In this document: one piece after another, positions 24,821 to 33,032 of the stretch | Position numbering within the stretch: position 1 is the stretch's first letter | Layout of the letters: every line of letters starts with the position of its first letter | Source: Mycolicibacterium sp. P9-22 | GTDB lineage: Bacteria; Actinomycetota; Actinomycetes; Mycobacteriales; Mycobacteriaceae | Reading direction: 5' to 3' | DNA: 64,000 bases | Assembly: GCF_008329585.1 (NCBI RefSeq) | Contig: NZ_NPKP01000005.1 | Coordinates: 310,001 to 374,000 of the forward strand | The notes under the pieces: model-generated | Told to the model about the DNA's origin: nothing | The model's input: the letters and a program-made list of their open reading frames with translations, nothing else | Databases searched by the model: none | Translations under genes and position numbers: made by a program

Positions 24821-25180
24821 CGCCCAGAACAGCGCGGCGGCGGCCACCGCTTCCACCAAGAAGTAAAACCAGTTGGGGTAGAACGACGTCCGGTCACCGA
24901 GCACCGCCGATGCCAACCGGCCGAACGCCATCCCGGCCAGTGCCGCACCGACGGTGATCAGCACGCCGGTGCGTAACTCCCCCGGCGTGACCGCCGCATA
25001 GCCGAGCACCGCGGCAATGGCGACGCCGAAACCGCCATACACCGCACGCACTTCCGCACGCTGCACATCGGTTCCGAGTGCGAACCCGAACGGGCGCAGC
25101 ATCATGGCCGGAGCGGCCAGTGCGTACAGGCCCATACCGAGGAAGAACACCCCGACGACCACGATCACTGCTTGACTCAC
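24812..25180 (-). CDS. Small membrane protein, DUF4345-like
   Basis: A 122-residue protein with four predicted membrane helices (about residues 2-25, 41-62, 66-87 and 98-120). The pattern GMGLYALAAPAMMLRPFGF, then RAEVRAVYGGFGVAIAA and FYPNWFYFLVEAVAAA fits the DUF4345 family of unknown function. The GTG start at 25180 is fixed by an AGGAGG Shine-Dalgarno 5 nt upstream. It is divergent from an AraC-type regulator with only 34 bp between start codons, so the regulator probably controls it. The C-terminal codons and stop fall in a large inverted repeat. Confidence 0.75.
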   Translation of the reverse strand: MSQAVIVVVGVFFLGMGLYALAAPAMMLRPFGFALGTDVQRAEVRAVYGGFGVAIAAVLGYAAVTPGELRTGVLITVGAALAGMAFGRLASAVLGDRTSFYPNWFYFLVEAVAAAALFWAAI

Positions 25181-25214
25181 GGTAACCTCCTGATCAGTTG
25201 ACGAGGAGTCCAGC

Positions 25215-26000
25215 ATGCCGCCCCGAGCACCCGCCCCGCTTCCACAAACCTGCTATCCGGCGGTGTGGTTGTGGCCGGGTCAGGCGCTGTACTCGGGTCC
25301 GGGCCTGGGCCTGGAACCGCATTCGGGTTCGGTGTGGTGTCTGGCCCTCGGGGTCGACGGGCCGCTGACGGTGCGGGTCGGCGAGCGGCGCATCGAAGCC
25401 CGCACCGTGCTGATACCGCCGCGGCTCGTACACCACCTCACAATGGCCGGATCCTCCCCCGTCGCTTCGCTCGCCCCGACGCCGCTGGTGTCCTGTTATC
25501 TCGACCCGGCCTCGCAGCGCTCCACCGCCTGCCGCCAACAGTTCGACGAATTCCACGGGGGTATCGGCGTCCACCACGCCGCCGAGGCCGACCTGCTCAC
25601 CCCTCCGACCGATGATGTGCAGGCGCTGCGCTGGTTGGATATCGCCGCGCCCTCGGATGTCCAGGTGATCGACCCGCGAATCGAGTTGGTGGCCAAACAA
25701 ATCCGTGACGACCCGGCGGCCGCGGTACCGGCCGCGGAGCTCGCCGCGTCGGTCGGGCTGTCCGAATCCCGGTTCCTGCACCTGTTCCGGCGGGAGATCG
25801 GGTCGAGTCTGCGCCGCTACCGGCTGTGGAGCCGGCTGATGCGGGCCGGCGCGGAGATCGCCGCCGGACAGAACCTCACCACCGCGGCGTTGGAGGCCGG
25901 GTTCGCCAGCCCCTCACATCTGGCCGACCGGTTCAAGACGACGTTCGGATTGTCGGCGACGCAATTGCTGGCGACCGGCCTGACCATCCGGATGCCGTGA
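25215..26000 (+). CDS. AraC family transcriptional regulator
   Basis: A 261-residue protein with a C-terminal pair of helix-turn-helix motifs: PAAELAASVGLSESRFLHLFRREIGSSLRRY (about residues 174-204) and NLTTAALEAGFASPSHLADRFKTTFGLSATQLL (about residues 220-252). The N-terminal half is a cupin-like sensing domain (VWCLALGVDGPLTVRVGERRIEARTVLIPPRLVHHL). GAGGAG 6 nt upstream supports ATG 25215. Its nearest likely target is the divergent DUF4345 gene. The Baeyer-Villiger monooxygenase ends one base from its stop in convergent orientation. Confidence 0.92.
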   Translation: MPPRAPAPLPQTCYPAVWLWPGQALYSGPGLGLEPHSGSVWCLALGVDGPLTVRVGERRIEARTVLIPPRLVHHLTMAGSSPVASLAPTPLVSCYLDPASQRSTACRQQFDEFHGGIGVHHAAEADLLTPPTDDVQALRWLDIAAPSDVQVIDPRIELVAKQIRDDPAAAVPAAELAASVGLSESRFLHLFRREIGSSLRRYRLWSRLMRAGAEIAAGQNLTTAALEAGFASPSHLADRFKTTFGLSATQLLATGLTIRMP

Positions 26001-26001
26001 G

Positions 26002-27561
26002 TCAGCCCGCGACGGTGCGCAAACTCTGGTCAGCGGGCGGCGTGTCGGCCGCAGACACGCCCGCTCGCGGAGAAGGGGAAGAAGCGGAGCCGGCCTGCAC
26101 CCGGCCGAACACCATTGATTCCTCGATCCGGTCGAAGCGGTGCTCGACGACGTCCAGCGCGTAGTTGTGCCGCACGTTCCACGGCCGCTTCGTCCCCGAT
26201 TTGGGCAGTGCGTGCGGTGACCGCTTGACATACCCGGCGTCGAGATCGAAGGTCGGCTTTTCCGGCATCGGCTGCGACCCCAGATGCGGATAGGCACTGG
26301 TGTAGCCGTGAGAGTCCATGTAGGCCAACAGTTTGGCCACCGCCCGCGCAGTCATGTCGGCGCGCAGCGTCCAGGACGCGTTGGTGTAGCCGATGCACCA
26401 GGCCATGTTGGGGACGTCCTCGAGCAGATGCTCCTTGTAGACGAAGCGGTCGGTGGGATCGATCCGTCGGCCGTCCATGTTGATCTCGATGCCGCCGAGT
26501 GACTGCAGCTGCAGACCGGTGGCGGTGACGATGATGTCGGCGTCGATCCTGTTTCCCGATGCCAGCACGATGCCGTTGGCGTCGATGCGCTCGATGTGAT
26601 CGGTGACCACCTCGGCGCGCCCGGCACGGATGTCCTCGAACAGGTCGCCGTCGAGCACCAGGCACATCCGCTGGTCCCACGGGTTGTAGCGCGGCTTGAA
26701 ATGGACGTCCACCGGATAACCCTGCGGCAGTTCGGCGATGGTGGCCCGGCGGATCACCTTGCGCCCGAGGCCCGGCGCCTTGCGGAAGAACATATAGAGC
26801 AGGAAGTGGTACCAGGCGTTGCGGAACCGGACGACCTGGTGAGCGATCTTGCGCGGCAGCACTTTCCGTACCGCCTGCATCGGCTTGGGCACCGCGGGCA
26901 TCGACATCATGTAGGTCGGCGAGCGTTGCAGCATGGTCACGTGAGCGGCCGTCTCGGCCAGCTCGGGTACCAGGCTGATCGCGGTGGCGCCGCTGCCGAT
27001 CACCACCACCCGCTTACCGGTGTAATCGAGGTCCTCGGGCCAGAACTGCGGGTGCACGACGGTCCCGGCGAAGGACTCGATGCCGGGGAACTCCGGGGTG
27101 TGCGCCTGGTCGTAGTTGTAGTAGCCGGTGCCGAAGAACACGAACCGGGCCCGGTGGGTGGTGGCGGTCCCATCCTGCTCGGCGTGCACCGTCCAGGTGT
27201 CGGTGGCCGAATCCCAGTCCACCGAGGACACCCGGGTGCCGAACCGGATGTGCCGGTCGATGCCGTACTTGTGGGCGGTCTTGGTGAGGTACTCGCGGAT
27301 GTCGGCGCCGTCGGCGACATGTTCGCGACGCGTCCACGGCTCATACGGGTAGCTGAGGGTGAAGATATCGCTGTCGGAACGAATCCCCGGGTAGCGGAAC
27401 AGATCCCAGGTGCCGCCGATGCGTGCGCGTCGCTCCAGGATGGTGTAGCTCAACCCGGGATTGCGCTCCTGGATGCGGTAGGCGGCGTTGATGCCCGAGA
27501 TGCCGGCCCCGATGATGAGCACATCGGAGAACTCGGGTTCGGTCTGCGCTGCGTTGGACAC
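26002..27561 (-). CDS. FAD-dependent Baeyer-Villiger-type monooxygenase (EthA-like)
   Basis: A 519-residue flavoprotein. It has the N-terminal FAD Rossmann motif GAGISG (about residues 18-23), the Baeyer-Villiger fingerprint FAGTVVHPQFWP (164-175, consensus FxGxxxHxxxWP) and the NADPH motif GSGATA (189-194). Long stretches such as GGTWDLFRYPGIRSDSD and GYTNASWTLRAD match M. tuberculosis EthA (Rv3854c), which oxidises ketones and activates ethionamide. No EthR-type gene adjoins it, so it is a paralogue rather than the canonical ethA locus. GTG 27561 has AAGGAGG 7 nt upstream. The last ~30 residues are Ser/Pro/Ala-rich and variable. The LLM oxidoreductase gene ends 47 bp upstream. Confidence 0.9.
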   Translation of the reverse strand: MSNAAQTEPEFSDVLIIGAGISGINAAYRIQERNPGLSYTILERRARIGGTWDLFRYPGIRSDSDIFTLSYPYEPWTRREHVADGADIREYLTKTAHKYGIDRHIRFGTRVSSVDWDSATDTWTVHAEQDGTATTHRARFVFFGTGYYNYDQAHTPEFPGIESFAGTVVHPQFWPEDLDYTGKRVVVIGSGATAISLVPELAETAAHVTMLQRSPTYMMSMPAVPKPMQAVRKVLPRKIAHQVVRFRNAWYHFLLYMFFRKAPGLGRKVIRRATIAELPQGYPVDVHFKPRYNPWDQRMCLVLDGDLFEDIRAGRAEVVTDHIERIDANGIVLASGNRIDADIIVTATGLQLQSLGGIEINMDGRRIDPTDRFVYKEHLLEDVPNMAWCIGYTNASWTLRADMTARAVAKLLAYMDSHGYTSAYPHLGSQPMPEKPTFDLDAGYVKRSPHALPKSGTKRPWNVRHNYALDVVEHRFDRIEESMVFGRVQAGSASSPSPRAGVSAADTPPADQSLRTVAG

Positions 27562-27608
27562 CGGACAACCTCCTTGTGGTCCTGCCCCGTACCACCCACC
27601 TTAGAACC

Positions 27609-28589
27609 TCAGGTGCGCAGCTCGTCAATGATCTGGGCCAGCAATTCCGTTTCGATCGGCCCGGGTTGATAGATGCAGATCCGGTCCGAGATGCTCTCGA
27701 CCCGGTCGCGGATATGGGTCGCCACCTGCGCCGGGGTGCCGCACGCGGCGATGGTGTGCAGCACATCGTCATCGATCAGCGCCCCCATCTCCGACCAGCG
27801 GCCCTGCTTGGACAGCGCGTTCAGCTCGGGCTGCAGATCCCCCCAGCCATGGATGTCGAGCACCGGCCGGTAGGCCGGCGTCGACCCGTAGAAGGCCAGC
27901 AGCTGCCGGGTGGCGGTGTGGTCCTCCCCTACCGACACGATGATTTCGGGCACGATCGCCAGGTCGGCGCGGGTGCGTCCACCGGCGGCGAGCCCCTCGT
28001 CGACGGCACTCATGGTCACCTCGTGCAGGAACTTCTTGTTCCCGAAGGGCATCACCAGCAGACCGTCGGCGTGCTGCGCGGTGGCCTTGGTCAGCCGCGG
28101 CCCCAGGGCGCCCACGTAGATGGGCGGTGGCCCGTACGGGTTGTCGCGCGGGGTGAACGTCGGCGTCATCAAGGTGTGCCGGTAGTACTCGCCGCGGAAG
28201 TCCAGCCGTTCGCCGGTGGACCAGCTGTCGAAGATGGCGCGCAGCGCCGCGACGAGTTCGGTCATCCGCACCACCGGACGATCGAAATCGGCGCCGAACC
28301 TCTTCTCGATCTGGGTGCGGATCTGCGTGCCGAGCCCCAGCGTGAACCGGCCCTGCGTCAGGATCTGGTGGTCGATGGCCTGATGCGCGAGGTGGATCGG
28401 GTTGCGCGGGAATGCGATCGCCACATTGGTCATCAGGTCGAGTCCGCCGACGGTGGATGCCAGCGTCAACGGCGTGAACACGTCGTGCGGGCCTTCGAAG
28501 GTGAACACCCCGCTGGCACCGGCGTCACGCAACGCCTGGGTGCGCTCGATGGCTCCTACCGGACCGAACAGCGCAGTCATGACCTTCAC
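27609..28589 (-). CDS. LLM class F420-dependent oxidoreductase (TIGR03617-like)
   Basis: A 326-residue TIM-barrel protein of the luciferase-like monooxygenase superfamily. FTFEGPHDVFTPLTLAS near the N-terminus, TNVAIAFPRNPIHLAHQAIDHQILTQGRFTLGLGTQ and PPPIYVGALGPRLTKATAQHADGLLVMPF are typical of mycobacterial F420-dependent members. The cofactor is inferred from family resemblance. GTG 28589 (MKVMTALFG) has GAGG nearby; ATG 28580 would lose only three residues. It shares the strand with the Baeyer-Villiger gene 47 bp downstream, so the two may be cotranscribed in oxidation of ketones or alcohols. Divergent from the amine oxidase gene. Confidence 0.88.
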   Translation of the reverse strand: MKVMTALFGPVGAIERTQALRDAGASGVFTFEGPHDVFTPLTLASTVGGLDLMTNVAIAFPRNPIHLAHQAIDHQILTQGRFTLGLGTQIRTQIEKRFGADFDRPVVRMTELVAALRAIFDSWSTGERLDFRGEYYRHTLMTPTFTPRDNPYGPPPIYVGALGPRLTKATAQHADGLLVMPFGNKKFLHEVTMSAVDEGLAAGGRTRADLAIVPEIIVSVGEDHTATRQLLAFYGSTPAYRPVLDIHGWGDLQPELNALSKQGRWSEMGALIDDDVLHTIAACGTPAQVATHIRDRVESISDRICIYQPGPIETELLAQIIDELRT

Positions 28590-28642
28590 AGCGCCTCACC
28601 CTAGTGCGACACCGGTAGGAAAACGCACGCAATCGCCCGGCA

Positions 28643-29995
28643 ATGGCCACACTGGGAGGCGTGACCGATGTGATCGTGGTGGGGGCCGGATTCGCAGGAC
28701 TGTCGGCGGCGCGGGAGCTGACCAAACGTGGGCACGAGGTGGTGGTGCTCGAAGGCCGGGACCGGGTCGGGGGCCGCTCGTTCACCGCGACGCTGGCCGG
28801 GGTGCCGGTCGATCTGGGTGCGACGTTCGTCGGCCCCACCCAGGACGCGGTGATCGCGCTGGCCGCCGAACTGGGTTGTGCGACCGTGCCGACCTACAGT
28901 CGCGGCAAGAACCTCATCCGCTGGCATGGCAAGGTGCGCTCCTACCGGAGCACCATCCCGAAGCTGTCCTTGATCGAACTGCTCGACGTGTCACGCATCC
29001 AGTGGCGTTTCGACCGGCTGAGCCGGCTGATCCCGGTGACCGACACCTGGGCGGCGCCGGCCGCACACCGGCTGGATCAGAAGAGTCTGGAGGGCTGGTT
29101 GCGCGCGGTGCATGCCAGCGCCTCCACCCGCAACCTGATGGCCATCATGGCGCGGGTGACCTGGGGGTGCGAACCCGGCGAGGTGTCGATGCTGCACGCG
29201 GTGCGCTACGTCAAGGCCGCCGGCGGGCTGGGCCGGATGCTCGACGTGAAAGGTGGCGCGCAGCAGGACCGCTTCCCGGCGGGCACCCAGCAGATCGCCC
29301 AGCGCATCGCGGCCGACCTCGGCGACCGGGTGATCATCGACGCGCCGGTGCGGCGCATCGCCCGCACCGGTTCCGGTTTCACCGTGCAGTCCGCACGCGG
29401 TGAGCACTCGGCGGCCGCCGTCGTGCTGGCGATCCCGCCCGCGCACCGGGCCGCGATCACCTTCGATCCACCACTTCCCCAGGGTCACGGCGAGCTCGCG
29501 TCGCACTGGCCGCAGGGCAATCTCAGCAAGGCCTATGCCGCCTACGAGAAACCGTTCTGGCGGACCGGCGGATGCTCGGGCGAGGCGCTCTCCGACGAGG
29601 GCCCGATCTTCATCACCTTCGATGTCAGTCCGGGCGATGACGGCCCCGGGATCCTGCTGGGGTTCGCCGATGCGCGCACCTTCGACGACTTGGCCCCCGA
29701 GGTGCGCCGCGAACGCGCACTCGGGTGTTTCACGACGCTGTTCGGCGACGCCGCCGCCACACCCATCGACTACCTGGATCACTGCTGGAGCGCCGAGCCG
29801 TTCGCGCCCGGGGGGCCCACCGCCGCGGTACCGCCCGGTGCGTGGGTTCAGCACGGCAAGCACCTGCGTGAACCGGTGGACGGAATCTTCTGGGCCGGAA
29901 CCGAAACCGCCGACCAATGGACCGGTTTTCTGGACGGCGCGGTGCGCTCCGGACACCGCGCGGCGGCCGAAGTTGCCGCTTACCTCAGGAGCTGA
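28643..29995 (+). CDS. Flavin monoamine oxidase family protein
   Basis: A 450-residue amine-oxidase-fold flavoenzyme. The FAD-binding start is VIVVGAGFAGLSAARELTKRGHEVVVLEGRDRVGGRS, spread over residues ~10-47; the GG-doublet and arginine motif continue into VDLGATFVGPTQD. The C-terminal FAD segment is GIFWAGTETADQWTGFLDGAVRSGHRAA. Members oxidise primary amines, polyamines or related substrates to aldehydes and H2O2. The start is uncertain: ATG 28643 lacks a clear ribosome site and GTG 28661 (VTDVIVVGAG), with GGAGG too close, would also give a complete fold. It overlaps the convergent hydrolase gene by 11 bp. Confidence 0.88.
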   Translation: MATLGGVTDVIVVGAGFAGLSAARELTKRGHEVVVLEGRDRVGGRSFTATLAGVPVDLGATFVGPTQDAVIALAAELGCATVPTYSRGKNLIRWHGKVRSYRSTIPKLSLIELLDVSRIQWRFDRLSRLIPVTDTWAAPAAHRLDQKSLEGWLRAVHASASTRNLMAIMARVTWGCEPGEVSMLHAVRYVKAAGGLGRMLDVKGGAQQDRFPAGTQQIAQRIAADLGDRVIIDAPVRRIARTGSGFTVQSARGEHSAAAVVLAIPPAHRAAITFDPPLPQGHGELASHWPQGNLSKAYAAYEKPFWRTGGCSGEALSDEGPIFITFDVSPGDDGPGILLGFADARTFDDLAPEVRRERALGCFTTLFGDAAATPIDYLDHCWSAEPFAPGGPTAAVPPGAWVQHGKHLREPVDGIFWAGTETADQWTGFLDGAVRSGHRAAAEVAAYLRS

Positions 29996-30908
29996 GCCGC
30001 TGCCGGGCAACCGATTCGGCGAGCGACCGCAGCTTGCGGTTCACCTCATCGGGACACTCCAGGATGGCGCAGTGCCCGCCGGGCAGTTCCACGAACTCGG
30101 TCAGGTTGGGTGCGTGCTCGGCAATGTGACGCGAGGCGTTGATCGGCAACAGCCGGTCCTTGGTGCTGCCGATGACCAGCGCCGGCACCGTCAGGTTGTG
30201 CAGCGAAATATGCTGTGCGCCAAGGCCATCGACCAGGACCCGGGCCCATCCCCCGCGGCCCGCGGGTGGGGTGGACGCGAACAGCTGGTACACCAGTTCG
30301 GCGACGGAGGGATCGGCGTCGCGACCGACCGCGAGGTAGGCGACGAATCGTTTGTTGGCCCGGTCGACGAGTTTGGGCACCGGTGTGGCGCCGAACGTCT
30401 TCAGCAGGGTTCCGGCGCCGCGGACGCGGACGGCGGCCAGCGCCGGAGGCACCTTGGCCAACTGCACATCGCGCAACAGGTCGCCGGTGGTGGTGTTGAT
30501 CAGCGCGACGGCATCGGCGCATTGGGCGACACGATGCGGGTAGCGCTGCGACCACGCACTGATGGCGATACCGCCCATCGAATGCCCACCGATCACCGCG
30601 CGTTGTCCCGGCGCCAGCGTCGCGTCGAGCACTGCATCCAGATCGGCGGCCAGATGGTTGAGGCTGTAGCCCTTGCGGCCGCGTGGGGCCTCGCTGAGGC
30701 CGTGCCCACGGTGGTCGTAGGCGATCACCTTGTAGTCGCGGGCCAGGTCGGCGATCTGGTGGGCCCAGACCTCGATGGCGCAGGTGATGCCGTGCGCCAG
30801 CACGATCGGATAGCCGTCTTCGGGCCCGAATACCCGGGCGTGCAGCCGGGTTCCGTCGAAGGAACGCACGTGCACGGTGTTGGCCGGCGGGAGCGCTGGC
30901 AGCGTCAT
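29985..30908 (-). CDS. Alpha/beta hydrolase
   Basis: A 307-residue alpha/beta-hydrolase-fold protein. The oxyanion strand-turn is VLAHGITC, the nucleophile elbow is GGHSMGGIAIS (Ser at about residue 110), the acid is in GSTKDRLLPI and the catalytic His in ELPGGHCAIL, so the triad is complete. It looks like an esterase/lipase of the mycobacterial type; substrate unknown. It lies on the minus strand 42 bp downstream of the zinc alcohol dehydrogenase and could share its transcript. Its 3' end overlaps the amine oxidase gene by 11 bp. Confidence 0.9.
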   Translation of the reverse strand: MTLPALPPANTVHVRSFDGTRLHARVFGPEDGYPIVLAHGITCAIEVWAHQIADLARDYKVIAYDHRGHGLSEAPRGRKGYSLNHLAADLDAVLDATLAPGQRAVIGGHSMGGIAISAWSQRYPHRVAQCADAVALINTTTGDLLRDVQLAKVPPALAAVRVRGAGTLLKTFGATPVPKLVDRANKRFVAYLAVGRDADPSVAELVYQLFASTPPAGRGGWARVLVDGLGAQHISLHNLTVPALVIGSTKDRLLPINASRHIAEHAPNLTEFVELPGGHCAILECPDEVNRKLRSLAESVARQRLSS

Positions 30909-30950
30909 CGGGTTGCTCCAATCGTGGGCGCCGTTGCCCGGAGATGGATC

Positions 30951-32042
30951 TTAACGCCTGGTGAGCAGCACCGGCTTGATTGCCCGGCCGGCTTTCGCGG
31001 CGGCCCACGCCTGGTCGAAGTCGTCGAATGCATAGCTGCTGACCAGCCTGTCGAGCGGCAGCTCACCGCGCCGGTGGTACTCGGCGAGTTGCGGGATGAA
31101 CACCTGCGGGTCGCTGTCGCCCTCCACCACGCCGCGCACCGTCAGGCCCTTTGCCATGATCAGCGTCACCGGTAGCTCGGCGGTCGGCGCGCCGAGACCG
31201 ACCAGCGCCAGCGTGCCGCGCGAGGCCAGCACGCCCACGGCCGCGGCGATGACATCGGGGCGTGCGGTGGTGTCCACCGCGCCGGCGACGCCCCCGGTCA
31301 GCTCCACGATCTCGGCCGCGGCGTCGCCGCTGCTCGGGTCGAGGGTGACGGTGGCCCCCAGCTCGGTGGCCAGCGCACGCCGTTCGGCGATCGGGTCGAC
31401 GGCGATGATGGTGGCGGCCCCGGCGATCCGCGCCCCCATCACCGCGGACAGGCCCACGGCGCCGGCGCCGAAGATCGCGATGCTGGGGGCGGGCCCGATC
31501 ACGTTGAGGACCGCGCCGACGCCGGTCTGGACGCTGCAGCCCAGCGGGGCGGCCAGCGCCGGGTCGAAGCCATCCGGCAGCGGTACCGCGTTGCGACTAC
31601 CGGCGATGGCGTGGGTGGCGAAGCTGGACTGCCCGAAGAAGCCCCCGGTGATGGGCGTTCCGTCCAGGCGCAGGGCGCTGGTCTCGTCGCGGCGGCCGCC
31701 GCGCATGTTGAGGTTGGTGGACTGCTCGCAGTAGGCGGGCCGGTCCTGCGCACAGTTGCCACAGGACCCGCAGCTGGCGAAGGTCAGCACGACCTGCTGC
31801 CCCACCCGGCGTGCGGCCTGCGGGCCGACCGCAATGACGGTGCCCGCGCCCTCGTGCCCGAACACCATGGGTGTCTTGCTGAAGAAGGACGCCATGGTGA
31901 TGTCGGTGTGGCAGATCCCGACGGCGTCGATGCGCACCAGTACCTCGTCACCGACCGGATCGCGCAGTTCGACGTCGGTGAGCTGCGGGTCCTGTCCGGG
32001 TTCGAGGAGCACCGCGGCACGTGCCTTGATCACTTGACGCAT
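30951..32042 (-). CDS. Zinc-dependent alcohol dehydrogenase (MDR superfamily)
   Basis: A 363-residue medium-chain dehydrogenase. The catalytic zinc site includes the Cys of VGICHTD and the downstream GHEGAGTV; the structural zinc site is CGSCGNCAQDRPAYC (four Cys). The nucleotide-binding motif is IFGAGAVGLSAV. It belongs to the aryl/benzyl-alcohol or mycothiol-independent long-chain alcohol type. ATG 32042 is taken; GTG 32033 is an alternative. The divergent quinone oxidoreductase gene starts only 15 bp away. Expression of both must rely on promoters lying inside the neighbouring coding sequence. Confidence 0.92.
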   Translation of the reverse strand: MRQVIKARAAVLLEPGQDPQLTDVELRDPVGDEVLVRIDAVGICHTDITMASFFSKTPMVFGHEGAGTVIAVGPQAARRVGQQVVLTFASCGSCGNCAQDRPAYCEQSTNLNMRGGRRDETSALRLDGTPITGGFFGQSSFATHAIAGSRNAVPLPDGFDPALAAPLGCSVQTGVGAVLNVIGPAPSIAIFGAGAVGLSAVMGARIAGAATIIAVDPIAERRALATELGATVTLDPSSGDAAAEIVELTGGVAGAVDTTARPDVIAAAVGVLASRGTLALVGLGAPTAELPVTLIMAKGLTVRGVVEGDSDPQVFIPQLAEYHRRGELPLDRLVSSYAFDDFDQAWAAAKAGRAIKPVLLTRR

Positions 32043-32057
32043 GTTAAATGGTGAGTC

Positions 32058-33026
32058 ATGCGCGCCATACAGATACCCCGGTTGGACGGACCCGACGCTG
32101 CGGAGCTGGTGGACATCGACGAACCCGCCGCCGACGGGGTGGTGATCGAGGTGCACGCGGCCGGTGTGGCGTTCCCGGATGCGCTGCAGACCCGCGGTCT
32201 CTATCAGTACAAGGCGCCGCTGCCCTACGTGCCGGGCGCCGAGGTCGCCGGGGTGGTGCGCAGTGCCCCGCCGGGTGCCGTGGTGGCCGCCGGAGACCGG
32301 GTCGCCGGTCTGACGATGCTGACCGGCGGGATGGCCGAGGTGGTGGCGCTGCCGCCGGACCGGGTGTTCGCGCTGCCCGACAACGTCTCGTTCGAGGCCG
32401 GCGCCGGGGTGTTGTTCAACGATCTGACGGTGCATTTCGCGTTGCGCACCCGCGGCCGGATCGCCGAGGGCGAGACGGTGCTGGTGCACGGCGCGGCCGG
32501 CGGTATCGGCACCTCGACGCTGCGGCTGGCCCCGGCGTTCGGGGCGGCGCGCACCATCGCGGTGGTGAGCTCGCAGGAGAAGGGCGAGATCGCCCGCGCG
32601 GCAGGGGCATCCGATGTGGTGCTGGCCGACGGCTTCAAGGACGCGGTCAAGGAGCTCACCGGCGGCCGGGGTGTGGACATCGTGCTCGACCCGGTCGGCG
32701 GTGACCGGTTCACCGATTCGCTGCGCTCACTGGCCCCGGGTGGGCGGCTGCTGGTGGTCGGCTTCACCGGCGGCGAGATCCCGACGGTGAAGGTGAACCG
32801 GTTGCTGCTCAACAATGTTGACGCGATCGGCGTCGGGTGGGGCGCCTGGTCCGGAACCCATCCGGGCTACCTTGCCGAGCAGTGGGCCGAGCTGGCGCCG
32901 TTGCTGGCTTCCGGTGCGGTCAGCGCACCCGAGCCCATCGTGTACCCGCTGGAGCGGGCGGGCGAGGCGATCGCGTCGCTGGAGAACCGCACCGCCAAGG
33001 GCAAGGTCGTCCTGAAAATCCGCTAG
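32058..33026 (+). CDS. NADPH:quinone oxidoreductase family protein (MDR superfamily, zinc-free)
   Basis: A 322-residue quinone oxidoreductase-like protein without zinc ligands. Recognisable parts are VHAAGVAFPDALQTRGLYQYKAPLPYVPGAEVAGVV (about residues 33-68), the NADPH loop VLVHGAAGGIGTSTLRLA (about residues 140-157) and GFTGGEIPTVKVNRLLLNN. Such enzymes reduce quinones or enoyl compounds. ATG 32058 has no good ribosome site, so leaderless translation is possible. Its start codon lies 15 bp from that of the divergent alcohol dehydrogenase. The next gene is convergent, 6 bp away. Confidence 0.92.
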   Translation: MRAIQIPRLDGPDAAELVDIDEPAADGVVIEVHAAGVAFPDALQTRGLYQYKAPLPYVPGAEVAGVVRSAPPGAVVAAGDRVAGLTMLTGGMAEVVALPPDRVFALPDNVSFEAGAGVLFNDLTVHFALRTRGRIAEGETVLVHGAAGGIGTSTLRLAPAFGAARTIAVVSSQEKGEIARAAGASDVVLADGFKDAVKELTGGRGVDIVLDPVGGDRFTDSLRSLAPGGRLLVVGFTGGEIPTVKVNRLLLNNVDAIGVGWGAWSGTHPGYLAEQWAELAPLLASGAVSAPEPIVYPLERAGEAIASLENRTAKGKVVLKIR

Positions 33027-33032
33027 CACAAA

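Noticed and set aside
26029..26060. Hairpin (GCGTGTC/GACACGC) near the end of the Baeyer-Villiger monooxygenase gene as a terminator
   Set aside because: It lies inside the coding sequence before the stop; terminator function is possible but not supported by position.
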